Origin: Azospirillum picis
Lineage (GTDB): Bacteria; Pseudomonadota; Alphaproteobacteria; Azospirillales; Azospirillaceae
Direction of reading: 5' to 3'
DNA: 64,000 bases
Assembly: GCF_017876115.1 (NCBI RefSeq)
Contig: NZ_JAGINO010000002.1
Location: 62,001-126,000, forward strand
Position 1 is the first letter of the stretch. Each line of letters starts with the position of its first letter. Made by a program: the position numbers and the translations under genes. The notes under the pieces are model-generated. The model was not told the DNA's origin and searched no databases. It was given only the letters and a program-made list of their open reading frames with translations. Positions 1 through 7,848 of the stretch are shown here, in pieces.

Positions 1-91
1 TGCAGCAGCGATCATGCTTAGAAGAATAAGTATCTTTTTCAACAACTCAAGCGATCTTGCGGGGATGGACGCGCGGCCCTATGGTCGGTCC

Positions 92-655
92 ATGATCCAC
101 ACCCTCTCCGAACTCGCGGCCCGTCTGGGCAAAGGTCAACGATTGCTGGGCCTTGACGTCGGCACCAAGACCGTCGGCCTTGCCGTCGCCGATCCGGGAC
201 TGATCGTCGCATCCCCCATCGGCACGCTCAAGCGCACGAAATTCACCCAGGACGCCCGCGAACTGGGCAAGACGATCCGCGACTACGGCATCGGTGGTCT
301 GGTGGTGGGCCTGCCGCTGAACATGGACGGGACGGAGGGGCCGCGTGCCGAGTCGGTGCGTGCCTTCGCCAAGAACCTGCTGGAGCGGCCGGACCTGCTG
401 GGATGGGAGGCCGAGATCGCCTTCTGGGACGAGCGCCTGTCGACCTCCGCGGTCGAGCGCTTCATGATCGGCGAAGCCGACATGACCCGCAAGCGCCGGG
501 ACGAGGTCGTCGACAAGATGGCCGCCGCCTACATCCTGCAGGGTGCGCTCGACATGCTGGCCAACCAGCGGCGCCTTGCGGCGGAGCGGCAGGACGAATC
601 GGACGAGGCGATGGCCGACGACGGGCCGGCGGAAGAGCCCGACTACCGCGCCTGA
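92..655 (+). CDS. ruvX: RuvX/YqgF family RNase H-fold nuclease
   Basis: Predicted 187-residue RNase H-fold protein of the RuvX/YqgF family. In E. coli this family is linked to processing of the 16S rRNA 5' end, and by fold to Holliday-junction resolution. The nucleotide-binding segment GLDVGTKTVG with its first acidic residue lies at about residues 20-29. GLPLNMDG is near residue 73, and the conserved WDERLS segment is near 115. A charged tail of about 30 residues after the catalytic domain is longer than usual. The ATG at 92 gives the usual family N-terminus. In-frame starts at 65 (ATG) and 14 also exist and cannot be excluded. The gene converges on the glycosyltransferase that follows. The window begins in its promoter region. 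Confidence 0.9.
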   Translation: MIHTLSELAARLGKGQRLLGLDVGTKTVGLAVADPGLIVASPIGTLKRTKFTQDARELGKTIRDYGIGGLVVGLPLNMDGTEGPRAESVRAFAKNLLERPDLLGWEAEIAFWDERLSTSAVERFMIGEADMTRKRRDEVVDKMAAAYILQGALDMLANQRRLAAERQDESDEAMADDGPAEEPDYRA

Positions 656-712
656 CGCTCACGTGCCCCAGCTTTCGTAGTCGAATGGGCCTCCGCAGCC
701 GAACGGGCCTCA

Positions 713-2608
713 TCAGGCGAAGGAGAGCGCGAAGGACGCCGGTCCCTCCCCCGCCGCCGCGCGCTGCCAGATCGCACCGTAGGCGGCCTCCAGCGCGCGG
801 GTGAAGCGCACTCCGTCGAGCGCCGGCGAGGCGCGCAAACGGTCGCGCAAGCGCCTGCGCAGGGCCGACAGGCCGTCCGGATCGGATACCAGCGACGCGG
901 CCATCGCGACGTAGGCATCCTCGCCCTCGACCGCCAGCGCAGACAGGCCGGCGGAGGCGAGATGGGTGACGGCATGGCGCGAGCAGAAACGGTCGCCGCC
1001 CAGCGTCACCACCGGTACGCCCATCCACAGCGCCTCCAACGTCGTCACCCCGCCGGAATAGGGAAAGGGGTCGAGCGCGACGTCGATCTCGCCATAGGTT
1101 GCCAGGAAATCGGCTCGAACGGCGCCGCCACGCAACTCCACGCGCGCGGGATCCGCGCCGGCCGCCCTGAACAGGGCGAGAACCCGCGCCGCCATCTCCC
1201 GATCATCCAGCCCGGGCGTGCGCAGCAGCAGGCGTGAATCGGGCACCGCCGCCAACACCCGCGCCCACAGCGCGACAACCTTGTCGTTCAGCTTGGGCAG
1301 GGCGTTCAGCGACCCGAAGGTCGGCCTGCCACCCCCCAGCATCGGCAGCGGCGACACCGGCGGCGCATCGGCCGGCGCCGACCAGGGGACATAGGCGTCG
1401 GGCATGCGCAGGATGCCTTCGATCGCCCAGCCGTCCGCACCCTGCGGGCTCTGCCGGCTGTCGGAGATGAGGTAGTCCATCGCCGGCAGTCCGGTGGTGC
1501 CGACATAGCCGGCCCAGGTCACCTGCACCGGTGCCGCCCGCCGGGCGAAAACCCCCAGGCGGTTGCCCATCGTATGGCCGGCCAGGTCGACCAGGATGTG
1601 GATGTTGTCGGCGCGGATGCGCTCCAGCAGGGCCGCGTCATCCATCCTGGCCGTCTCGACCCAATGGTCGGCAAGGCCCTGAAGCCGGGTGGTCGTCGCA
1701 TCCGGACTGGCGGTGTTGGAGTAGCAGGTGGTCTCCACGGCGCTCCGGTCATGGGATGCGAGCACGGGCTCAAGGAAATAGCCGACGGGATGGGCTCGGA
1801 AATCGGGAGACACGTAGCCGACGCGCAGACGCGGTGCCGGGGGTGCGACGGGCGCCGCCGGTCGGTCGGGGTGGCGCGCGCCCCAGTCGGCATGGGCCTG
1901 CGCGATCTGCGGCATGGTCAGGCCGGCATCGTACTGCATCAGGAGCAGCCGCGCGCCGTACAGAAAATCGGCATCCGGCGCCAGGCGGACGGCACGATCG
2001 AGCGCCGTTCGCGCCTCGGCGATGCGGATCAGGGGAGCCAGAACCCGGACCGCCCGGTTGGCCAGCAGCTCCACCCGGGCGGGCTCCAGGCAGAGGCCGG
2101 CACGGTAGGCGCGGTCGGCAGCGTCCAGGCGGTCCATCTCCGCCAGTGCATTGCCGACGTTGTAGGGCGGAATCCAGCTTTCCGGTGACAGGACGGCGGC
2201 TCGCCGCTGCAGCCGCACCGACTGTGGTCGGCACCCCCGTGCCCGCGACAGGTTACCGGCATTGACCAGTGCCGCCAGCCCGGCGGGGTCGAGCGCCAGG
2301 GCGCGGCGATAGCAGGCATCCGCCAGATCGGCGTGCCCGGTATCGGCGAGCTGGCCGGCCGTGGCCAGCAGGCCGTCCATCGCCATGGCGAGCCCGCCGT
2401 CCAGGTTGAGGGCGCCGGCATAGGCCTGGGCGGCGCCGAGCGCATCGCCCCTGCTTTCCAGCACCAGCCCGTAGTTCGCCCACCAGACAGGTACGCCCGG
2501 CCGGGCGGAGATCGCGGCGGCGATGAGGTCCTGCGCCTCGTCCCAGCGGCCTTCCTTGGCGGCGATCAGGCCTTGGCGGTGGGCGCTTTCGGCCTGATCC
2601 GGTGCCAT
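713..2608 (-). CDS. TPR-containing O-GlcNAc transferase-like glycosyltransferase (GT41/SPINDLY)
   Basis: A 631-residue protein. The N-terminal half (to about residue 280) is tetratricopeptide-like: repeated helix pairs with alanine and tyrosine at TPR positions. The C-terminal half matches the GT41 catalytic region of O-GlcNAc transferases and SPINDLY proteins. Seen motifs include GYVSPDFRAHPVGYF (with the conserved histidine), TFGSLNALPKLND, and the donor-binding stretch LDPFPYSGGVTTLEALWMG. Family members transfer a sugar from a nucleotide-sugar to Ser/Thr or other acceptors; the acceptor here is unknown. The ATG at 2608 lies 14 bases after the thyX stop, so the gene is probably co-transcribed with thyX. 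The open frame extends upstream only as a shadow inside thyX. No signal peptide is seen, so a cytoplasmic location is inferred. Confidence 0.85.
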   Translation of the reverse strand: MAPDQAESAHRQGLIAAKEGRWDEAQDLIAAAISARPGVPVWWANYGLVLESRGDALGAAQAYAGALNLDGGLAMAMDGLLATAGQLADTGHADLADACYRRALALDPAGLAALVNAGNLSRARGCRPQSVRLQRRAAVLSPESWIPPYNVGNALAEMDRLDAADRAYRAGLCLEPARVELLANRAVRVLAPLIRIAEARTALDRAVRLAPDADFLYGARLLLMQYDAGLTMPQIAQAHADWGARHPDRPAAPVAPPAPRLRVGYVSPDFRAHPVGYFLEPVLASHDRSAVETTCYSNTASPDATTTRLQGLADHWVETARMDDAALLERIRADNIHILVDLAGHTMGNRLGVFARRAAPVQVTWAGYVGTTGLPAMDYLISDSRQSPQGADGWAIEGILRMPDAYVPWSAPADAPPVSPLPMLGGGRPTFGSLNALPKLNDKVVALWARVLAAVPDSRLLLRTPGLDDREMAARVLALFRAAGADPARVELRGGAVRADFLATYGEIDVALDPFPYSGGVTTLEALWMGVPVVTLGGDRFCSRHAVTHLASAGLSALAVEGEDAYVAMAASLVSDPDGLSALRRRLRDRLRASPALDGVRFTRALEAAYGAIWQRAAAGEGPASFALSFA

Positions 2609-2622
2609 GCCCGCCTGCCCCC

Positions 2623-3564
2623 TCAGCCTTCGGAACGGCCGAGCTGCTGCATCAGCTCGCGCCATTCGCGCTTGGACAGCCCGCTCTCCTCCTGCGTCAC
2701 CGGCTCGCCGGCCAGCAGACGCTTCACCACATCCAGCCCGGCGCGCGAGAGGTGGGCGCCGCCCATGCGGTATTCGGTGAAGGATTCGTAGACCGCCGGG
2801 ACCCAGCGCTTCACCACGTCCAGCATCGCGTCGGCATAGACACGGATCTCGTACTGGGCATGGGCATCGGCGCGCAGCGACAGGAAATGGAGAAGGTTGT
2901 GGAGGTCGACCTTCCAGTACCACTGGGTGTAGTAATTCAGCGGCAGGTTCATGCGGGCCAGCTCGCGGGCCAGCCCCTGGCGGGACGGGTCGATGACGGT
3001 GCCGTCCTCGCGCTGGTTCAGCATCTCCTCGTAATGGTCATAGGCGCGTTCGGAGTCCTCGCGCAGCAGGCGCATGACCGCCGCGGCTTCCTCTCCCTCC
3101 AGCACGTCGCCGCGGCCCTGCCGGTTGACGACGGCCTGGGCGCCGAGCTGCTCGGGCGCCGGCACGTAGAACTCGCGGTCGAGGATGGAGTAGCGGGCCG
3201 AATACTCGTTCACGTTCGCCGTCCGGTGGCGGATCCACTGGCGGGCCACGAAGATCGGCAGCTTGACGTGGAACTTGATCTCGCACATCTCGAACGGCGT
3301 CGAGTGCCGGTGCCGCATCAGGTACTTGATCAGCCCGGCGTCCTCGCTGACCTTCTTCGTACCCTTGCCGTAGGACACGCGCGCCGCCTGCACGACCGCA
3401 GCATCGTCGCCCATATAGTCGATGACGCGGACGAAGCCGTGGTCGAGAACCTCCAGCGGCTGGTACAGGATTTCCTCCAGCGCCGGCACGGTGGCGCGGC
3501 GGGTGGTGGCTGTGACGGCGCGCAGGCGATCGATTTCATCGCGCTGCTCGGGCGTGATCGGCAT
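2623..3564 (-). CDS. thyX: Flavin-dependent thymidylate synthase
   Basis: ThyX makes dTMP from dUMP using methylene-tetrahydrofolate, FAD and NADPH. The 313-residue length is typical of alphaproteobacteria. The ThyX signature is present at residues 112-124 ([13 protein letters not shown]). A second conserved segment, RHRHSTPFE, is at about residues 84-92. The gene starts at the ATG at 3564. It is followed after 14 bases by the TPR glycosyltransferase. Having ThyX suggests the genome may lack the classical ThyA enzyme, which is a family-level expectation and not something seen here. The divergent neighbour is the tmRNA gene. Confidence 0.96.
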   Translation of the reverse strand: MPITPEQRDEIDRLRAVTATTRRATVPALEEILYQPLEVLDHGFVRVIDYMGDDAAVVQAARVSYGKGTKKVSEDAGLIKYLMRHRHSTPFEMCEIKFHVKLPIFVARQWIRHRTANVNEYSARYSILDREFYVPAPEQLGAQAVVNRQGRGDVLEGEEAAAVMRLLREDSERAYDHYEEMLNQREDGTVIDPSRQGLARELARMNLPLNYYTQWYWKVDLHNLLHFLSLRADAHAQYEIRVYADAMLDVVKRWVPAVYESFTEYRMGGAHLSRAGLDVVKRLLAGEPVTQEESGLSKREWRELMQQLGRSEG

Positions 3565-3688
3565 GGTGACTCCGGGGCTGCAACGGCCGGACTCTTAAGC
3601 AGAGCGGCACGCCTGTGCAAGGTACCTTTCCGGCGGCCGGCGCGACCGCGTCACCGCAACGCATTCGGCGATCATGTCACGCGCCCTC

Positions 3689-3717
3689 TTCCCATGCCGG
3701 ACGGGAGCCCCTATATT
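3689..3717 (+). promoter_or_regulatory. Putative ssrA promoter
   Basis: A TATATT hexamer at 3712-3717 sits 17 bases after TTCCCA at 3689-3694. This places a start of transcription near 3724, just before the first hairpin of the tmRNA acceptor piece. The -35 match is weak, so the call rests mainly on the -10 box and its position. Confidence 0.45.
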
Positions 3718-3723
3718 CGCACC

Positions 3724-4058
3724 GTCGGTTCGCCGACTATGGCGATAAACGCTATGTGGAATAAGCGTTGTGGACCCGGGGGCGGTACCCGGCGCCTCCA
3801 CCAACCATACACCGGAACTCGTTGGCCGGGGTCGTTGGGGGCGAAACAGGATCGACACGCGTGGTAAAGACATGGTCTTCGCTCGGCATGGTTCCGCCGT
3901 TATCGGGCCATTGCAATAGTTGCCAACGACAACTTTGCTGAGGCTCGCCTCGCTGCCTAACGGCGGCTGGTAGCCTGAACCAAATCCCCGCGGGTTAGCG
4001 CCCAAGGGTGGGGCCGTGGGCCGCCTAGCAACAGAAGGCCCACACCTCTCCTTTCCAA
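3724..4058 (+). ncRNA. ssrA: Two-piece (circularly permuted) tmRNA
   Basis: Alphaproteobacterial tmRNA rescues stalled ribosomes and tags the unfinished protein. The gene is permuted. The acceptor piece comes first: a T-arm (CCGGG / CCCGG, 3776-3792), then the acceptor strand CGCCTCC (3793-3799), then A and CCA (3800-3803). After a spacer of about 33 bases the coding piece starts with GGGGGCG (3837-3843), which pairs with CGCCTCC through one G-U pair. The tag frame runs 3922-3960 and encodes ANDNFAEARLAA followed by TAA; it is preceded by the usual resume context ATAGTT. The T-loop lacks TTCGA, which as I recall is usual for this lineage. A GTGGGCC/GGCCCAC stem at 4016-4043, followed by a pyrimidine tract, probably marks the 3' end. 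Outer ends are estimates. Confidence 0.93.
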
Positions 4059-4104
4059 CGCTGCGGCACGCAGCGAGATGCCTAATCCAGGGACCCGCCC
4101 AAGC

Positions 4105-4602
4105 ATGCCGAAAGAGCAGCTTCGCTATGACCGGATGGTCGAGACCGCGTTGCGCGGCGTTGTCCGCGACGCACTGACCGAGGTTGCCGAGCGCGGGTTG
4201 CCGGGCAACCACCATTTCTACCTGACCTTCCGCACCGGTTTCCCGGGCGTCGAGATCCCGGCCTACCTGGCCGCGCAGTACCCCAACGAAATGACCATCG
4301 TGCTCCAGTTCCAGTATTACGGGCTGGAGGTCACCGACGATCATTTCGAGGTCACGCTGAGCTTCAACAACGTGCATGAGCGGCTGGTCATCCCCTTCGC
4401 CGCCATCACCACCTTCGCCGACCCGTCGGTGAACTTCGCCCTGCAGTTCCAGCCGCTGGCCGCCGCGGAGTCCGCCGAGGTTTCGACGATGCCGCCGCGT
4501 CCGGCCACCGACCGGGACGAAGAGAAGGCGGAGGAGAAGCCCGCGGCCGAGGAGCCGAAGCGCGGTGAGGTCGTCGCCCTGGACGCGTTCCGCAAGAAGT
4601 AG
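4105..4602 (+). CDS. sspB: SspB-alpha, ClpXP adaptor for ssrA-tagged proteins
   Basis: About 165 residues with the alphaproteobacterial SspB pattern: RYDRMVETALRGVVR at the N-terminus, then HHFYLTFRT, VEIPAYL and LSFNNVHERLVIPF. A charged Glu/Lys linker follows. The C-terminus (VVALDAFRKK) matches the short ClpX-binding tail of the family. SspB tethers ssrA-tagged proteins to the ClpXP protease. The gene lies directly downstream of the tmRNA gene that makes those tags, so the tagging and delivery functions are side by side. The ATG at 4105 is preferred because the earlier in-frame ATG at 4078 lies against a perfect hairpin (4059-4075) that would block its ribosome-binding site. Confidence 0.92.
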   Translation: MPKEQLRYDRMVETALRGVVRDALTEVAERGLPGNHHFYLTFRTGFPGVEIPAYLAAQYPNEMTIVLQFQYYGLEVTDDHFEVTLSFNNVHERLVIPFAAITTFADPSVNFALQFQPLAAAESAEVSTMPPRPATDRDEEKAEEKPAAEEPKRGEVVALDAFRKK

Positions 4603-4968
4603 ATGCCGCCTCGCCCGCCGAGCCCATTCGCCGCCAGCGTCTGCGAGATGATGGCGGCCATGGGCGATGTGCGGGCGCGTCGCATGTTCGGCGGCTATGG
4701 TTTGTCGATCGACGGCGTGACCTTCGCGCTGATTGCTGACGACGCTCTGTACCTCAAGGCGGACGACCTCAACCGCGCCTCGTTCGCGGAGCTGGGCCTG
4801 GAGCCCTTCCGCCCCTTCCCCGACAAGCCAACCGCACTGTCCTACTACCCGCCCCCCGACTCGGCGCTGGACGATGCGGACGAGCTGCTGCCGTGGGCGC
4901 GGTCCGGCTTCGAGGCGGCGCTGCGTGCCGCCGCGCGCAAGGCGCGGAAGGGCAAGCCGCAGACCTGA
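4603..4968 (+). CDS. TfoX N-terminal domain protein
   Basis: A 121-residue protein made of a single TfoX/Sxy N-terminal domain: MGDVRARRMFGGYGLSIDG, then FALIADDALYLKAD and LSYYPPPDS. In gammaproteobacteria TfoX regulates competence. The short alphaproteobacterial proteins with only this domain have no established role. The ATG directly follows the sspB TAG stop with no gap, so the two are almost certainly co-translated. The C-terminus is basic (ARKARKGK). Confidence 0.85.
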   Translation: MPPRPPSPFAASVCEMMAAMGDVRARRMFGGYGLSIDGVTFALIADDALYLKADDLNRASFAELGLEPFRPFPDKPTALSYYPPPDSALDDADELLPWARSGFEAALRAAARKARKGKPQT

Positions 4969-5011
4969 TCCTGCCCTCCCCCGCCGCTCGGAGAGAGGGC
5001 AGGATAGGACG

Positions 5012-5707
5012 TCAGATGTTTTCCGCCATATGGATGGTCGCGTTGCCGGCCTGGGCGCCGCTGGAACGCTGGCGCATCTGGCGGGCGAACCGCAGCGGAT
5101 TCGGGAAGTGGGTCAGGACGGCGCCGATCTTGCCGACGGCAGAGGTCGCCTTGCCGACCGCCATGACGTCGGCCAGCCGGCGGTCGATGAACGAGCGGGT
5201 CTCGACCTGAGCCTCCGACTGATCGTCAAGCCAGTAGAAGGTCGAGGAACTGACCACCGTCGCCAGCAGCGCCCGCTTGGTATAGTGGTTGTAATCGGTC
5301 GAGGCGTCGCCGGCCGCGAACCACATGGCATCCACCGTGCGGTAAAGCAGCTTCAATCCCAGCCCGACATTCTGCGGCAGCGCCAGATAGGAGAGTTGGC
5401 GCCGCTTGGCCTCGCGATGCGGGGCCAGCACCTCGAAATAGGTACGCACCGCCAGCGCGATGCGGTCGCGCACCTTCATCTCGGCCAGGGACTGGGCCTC
5501 CAGCCGGTCGAGCATCTGGCGGTCCGTCCATTCGGCGAAATGCTCCACCGCGTCGGTCACGCCGCCGGGGAAGGCGCGCAGAAGGTCCGACGGCTGGTGT
5601 CCGGCCATCTGGGTGCCGTCGCGCAACGCCTGCAGGCTCCAGCCGTCGAAGACGACGTTCGGCAAGGTTGCGACAAGGATGTCGTCGCGAAGCTGTTCGA
5701 TGCTCAT
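5012..5707 (-). CDS. COQ9 family ubiquinone biosynthesis protein
   Basis: A 231-residue member of the COQ9 family, a lipid-binding TetR-like fold that assists the COQ7-type hydroxylation step of ubiquinone synthesis. Features seen are the helical N-terminal region, the FPGGVTDAVEHFAEWTDR segment and the conserved core LYRTVDAMWFAAGDASTDYN. The latter matches the COQ9 C-terminal domain, with its tryptophan and Asp-Thr-Asp-Tyr-Asn run. It lies 12 bases downstream of def on the same strand, so the two are likely one transcript. This neighbourhood with rpsU is, to my knowledge, common in alphaproteobacteria. Confidence 0.88.
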   Translation of the reverse strand: MSIEQLRDDILVATLPNVVFDGWSLQALRDGTQMAGHQPSDLLRAFPGGVTDAVEHFAEWTDRQMLDRLEAQSLAEMKVRDRIALAVRTYFEVLAPHREAKRRQLSYLALPQNVGLGLKLLYRTVDAMWFAAGDASTDYNHYTKRALLATVVSSSTFYWLDDQSEAQVETRSFIDRRLADVMAVGKATSAVGKIGAVLTHFPNPLRFARQMRQRSSGAQAGNATIHMAENI

Positions 5708-5719
5708 GACCCGTCTCCC

Positions 5720-6271
5720 TTACGCCTCTGCCGGCGCATCCTTCGCCGCGGCAAGTGCCGCGTTGAGGTGATGCATCTCCTCGGTACAGACGAGGAGGCG
5801 CAGATCGTCCATGCGATCAAGATAGAGCACGCCGTCCAGGTGGTCGACCTCGTGCTGGACCACACGGGCGTGGAACCCGCTCGCCTCCCGCTCGATGCGG
5901 GAGCCGTCCAGGCCGAATCCGCGGTACCGGATGCGGTTGTGGCGCGGCACCAGGCCACGCAGCCCGGGAATCGACAGGCACCCCTCCCACCCCAGGACGG
6001 TTTCGTCAGACAGCGGTTCGATCACCGGATTCACCAGGACGGTGTTCGCCACCTCCTCGCCACCGCTGCGGTCGGCAGGCACGCGGAAGACGATGATGCG
6101 GCGCGACTCCGAAACCTGTGGCGCGGCCAAGCCGACGCCCGGAGCGTCGAGCATGGTGGCGATCATGTCGGCCGCCAGCCGGACGACGGCAGGATCCGTT
6201 GGATCGGCGACGGGGTCGGCGATCCTGCGGAGGACGGGATTGCCCATACGGGCGATTGGGAGCACAGCCAT
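5720..6271 (-). CDS. def: Peptide deformylase
   Basis: Removes the formyl group from the initiator methionine of new proteins; cytoplasmic metalloenzyme. All three family motifs are present in 183 residues: GVGLAAPQ (45-52), EGCLSIPG (96-103, metal-binding cysteine at 98) and HEVDH (140-144, metal-binding histidines and catalytic glutamate). It is the first gene of a two-gene minus-strand unit with coq9 and is divergent from rpsU. Some genomes carry more than one deformylase, so whether this is the main copy cannot be told here. Confidence 0.95.
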   Translation of the reverse strand: MAVLPIARMGNPVLRRIADPVADPTDPAVVRLAADMIATMLDAPGVGLAAPQVSESRRIIVFRVPADRSGGEEVANTVLVNPVIEPLSDETVLGWEGCLSIPGLRGLVPRHNRIRYRGFGLDGSRIEREASGFHARVVQHEVDHLDGVLYLDRMDDLRLLVCTEEMHHLNAALAAAKDAPAEA

Positions 6272-6462
6272 GCCCTCTATGTGGAGGCTCGCCGCGTCCA
6301 GGGCAACGGCCTACTGCCCCGCCATCGCTTGCCGGCGAAGACTCCCCTTCACAAAGCGGGATGGGCGTGCTACACACTCCGCCACACAAGGGGTGCGCCC
6401 GCCGCGCATGCCTGTTTGTTGCCTTCGTGCAACGCGGCTCACTTGGAAGGGTGACGGTAAAC

Positions 6463-6666
6463 GTGCAAGTTCTGGTCCGAGACAACAACGTCGATCAGGC
6501 CCTCCGCGCGCTCAAGAAGAAGATGCAGCGCGAGGGCATTTTCCGTGAAATGAAGCTGCGCCGCAACTACGAGAAGCCCTCGGAGAAGCGCGCCCGCGAG
6601 AAGGCCGAGGCGGTGCGCCGCACCCGTAAGCTTCTCCGCAAGCGGATGGAACGCGAGGGCTACTAA
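6463..6666 (+). CDS. rpsU: Small ribosomal subunit protein bS21
   Basis: A 67-residue highly basic protein matching bS21 across its length: [20 protein letters not shown] at the start, then [16 protein letters not shown] and the RKRMEREGY end. It belongs to the 30S platform near the anti-Shine-Dalgarno region. The start is a GTG at 6463, preceded at about 12 bases by GGAAGG. An earlier GTG at 6451 would add four residues but sits right against that site. The long open frame upstream of it is an artefact. Confidence 0.95.
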   Translation: MQVLVRDNNVDQALRALKKKMQREGIFREMKLRRNYEKPSEKRAREKAEAVRRTRKLLRKRMEREGY

Positions 6667-6738
6667 CCGCCGGGCGCCTCCGGCGTCAGCGATGGGCGCG
6701 CAAAGTGCGCGCCTAAGACCCCTTGTGTCTTGCATCGA

Positions 6739-6769
6739 ACCGTCCCGCGATTGCCGCGTGGGCGGTTTT
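6739..6769 (+). terminator. Rho-independent terminator after rpsU
   Basis: The arms ACCGTCCCGCG (6739-6749) and CGCGTGGGCGGT (6755-6766) pair with one bulged base and run into TTTT. A second, perfect GC-rich hairpin (GGCGCGC/GCGCGCC, 6695-6713) lies just before it. Together they separate rpsU from panB. Confidence 0.65.
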
Positions 6770-6911
6770 GGTGCATGAGGGTTTCCCGTGCGTTTAATGT
6801 GCGTGGGAAAAGCGTATTGGTTGCCTGACTTGCGGATCACCCTGGTCGGGCGGATCGCCGGCCTCCGACCTGCCTGCGTTCCACCAGCGACACGTTCAGG
6901 AAAGGTCCCCC

Positions 6912-7742
6912 ATGAGCGCTTCGAACCTCACCGCACGCCATTCGGTCCCGGCGCTGCGTGCCCGCAAGGGGGGCGAGCCCATCGTCTGCCTGACCGCCTA
7001 CACCGCACCGGTGGCGCGGCTCCTCGACCCGCATGTGGACCTGCTGCTGGTCGGCGACTCGCTGGGCATGGTGGTCTATGGGCTGGACAGCACCCTGCCC
7101 GTGACGCTGGACATGATGATCGCCCACGGCGCCGCCGTGGTGCGCGGATCGGAGCGTGCCTGCGTCGTCGTCGACCTGCCCTTCGGCAGTTACCAGGAAA
7201 GCCGGGAGGCCGCGTTCCGTGCCTCCGCCCGCGTGATGGCCGAAACCGGCGCCCAGGCCGTGAAGCTCGAGGGCGGGCTGGAGATGGCGGAGACGGTTGC
7301 CTTCCTGACCGCCCGCGGCATCCCGGTGATGGGGCATGTCGGCCTGACCCCGCAATCGGTGAACACGCTGGGCGGCTACAAGGCGGTCGGCCGCGATGCC
7401 GAGGCGGCCGAGCGGATCGCCGCCGACGCCCGTGCCATCGCCGATGCCGGCGCCTTTTCGCTGGTCGTGGAAGGCACGATGGAGCCGCTGGCCCGCCGCA
7501 TCACCGAAGAGGTGGCGATCCCGACCATCGGCATCGGCGGCTCCCCCGCCTGCGACGGCCAGGTGCTGGTCACCGACGACATGCTGGGCCTGTTCGGCGC
7601 GTTCCGGCCGAAATTCGTCAAGCGCTACGCCGATCTCGGCGAAGCGGTCGGCAACGCCGCCGCCGGCTATGCCGCCGAGGTGCGCAGCCGCGCCTTCCCG
7701 GGTCCGGAACACTGCTTCGGCATGAAGAAGGCGCTCGCCTGA
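6912..7742 (+). CDS. panB: 3-methyl-2-oxobutanoate hydroxymethyltransferase
   Basis: PanB adds a hydroxymethyl group from methylene-tetrahydrofolate to alpha-ketoisovalerate, the first step to pantothenate and coenzyme A. The 276-residue protein shows the TIM-barrel motifs of the family: [40 protein letters not shown] and [18 protein letters not shown]. The last contains the usual glycine-rich end of the active site. A good ribosome-binding site (AGGAAAGG) precedes the ATG. panC is not adjacent; the next gene is a DNA-repair helicase. Confidence 0.96.
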   Translation: MSASNLTARHSVPALRARKGGEPIVCLTAYTAPVARLLDPHVDLLLVGDSLGMVVYGLDSTLPVTLDMMIAHGAAVVRGSERACVVVDLPFGSYQESREAAFRASARVMAETGAQAVKLEGGLEMAETVAFLTARGIPVMGHVGLTPQSVNTLGGYKAVGRDAEAAERIAADARAIADAGAFSLVVEGTMEPLARRITEEVAIPTIGIGGSPACDGQVLVTDDMLGLFGAFRPKFVKRYADLGEAVGNAAAGYAAEVRSRAFPGPEHCFGMKKALA

Positions 7743-7848
7743 GTCGGGACCCCGACGCCAGCCCCCCGGCGCAGCCAGACGCAGGCGGGGCACCACCGGC
7801 ACATCGTTCTTCCTCCGTTCCCGGCGTTCCGCTACAGTCGCGGCCGCC

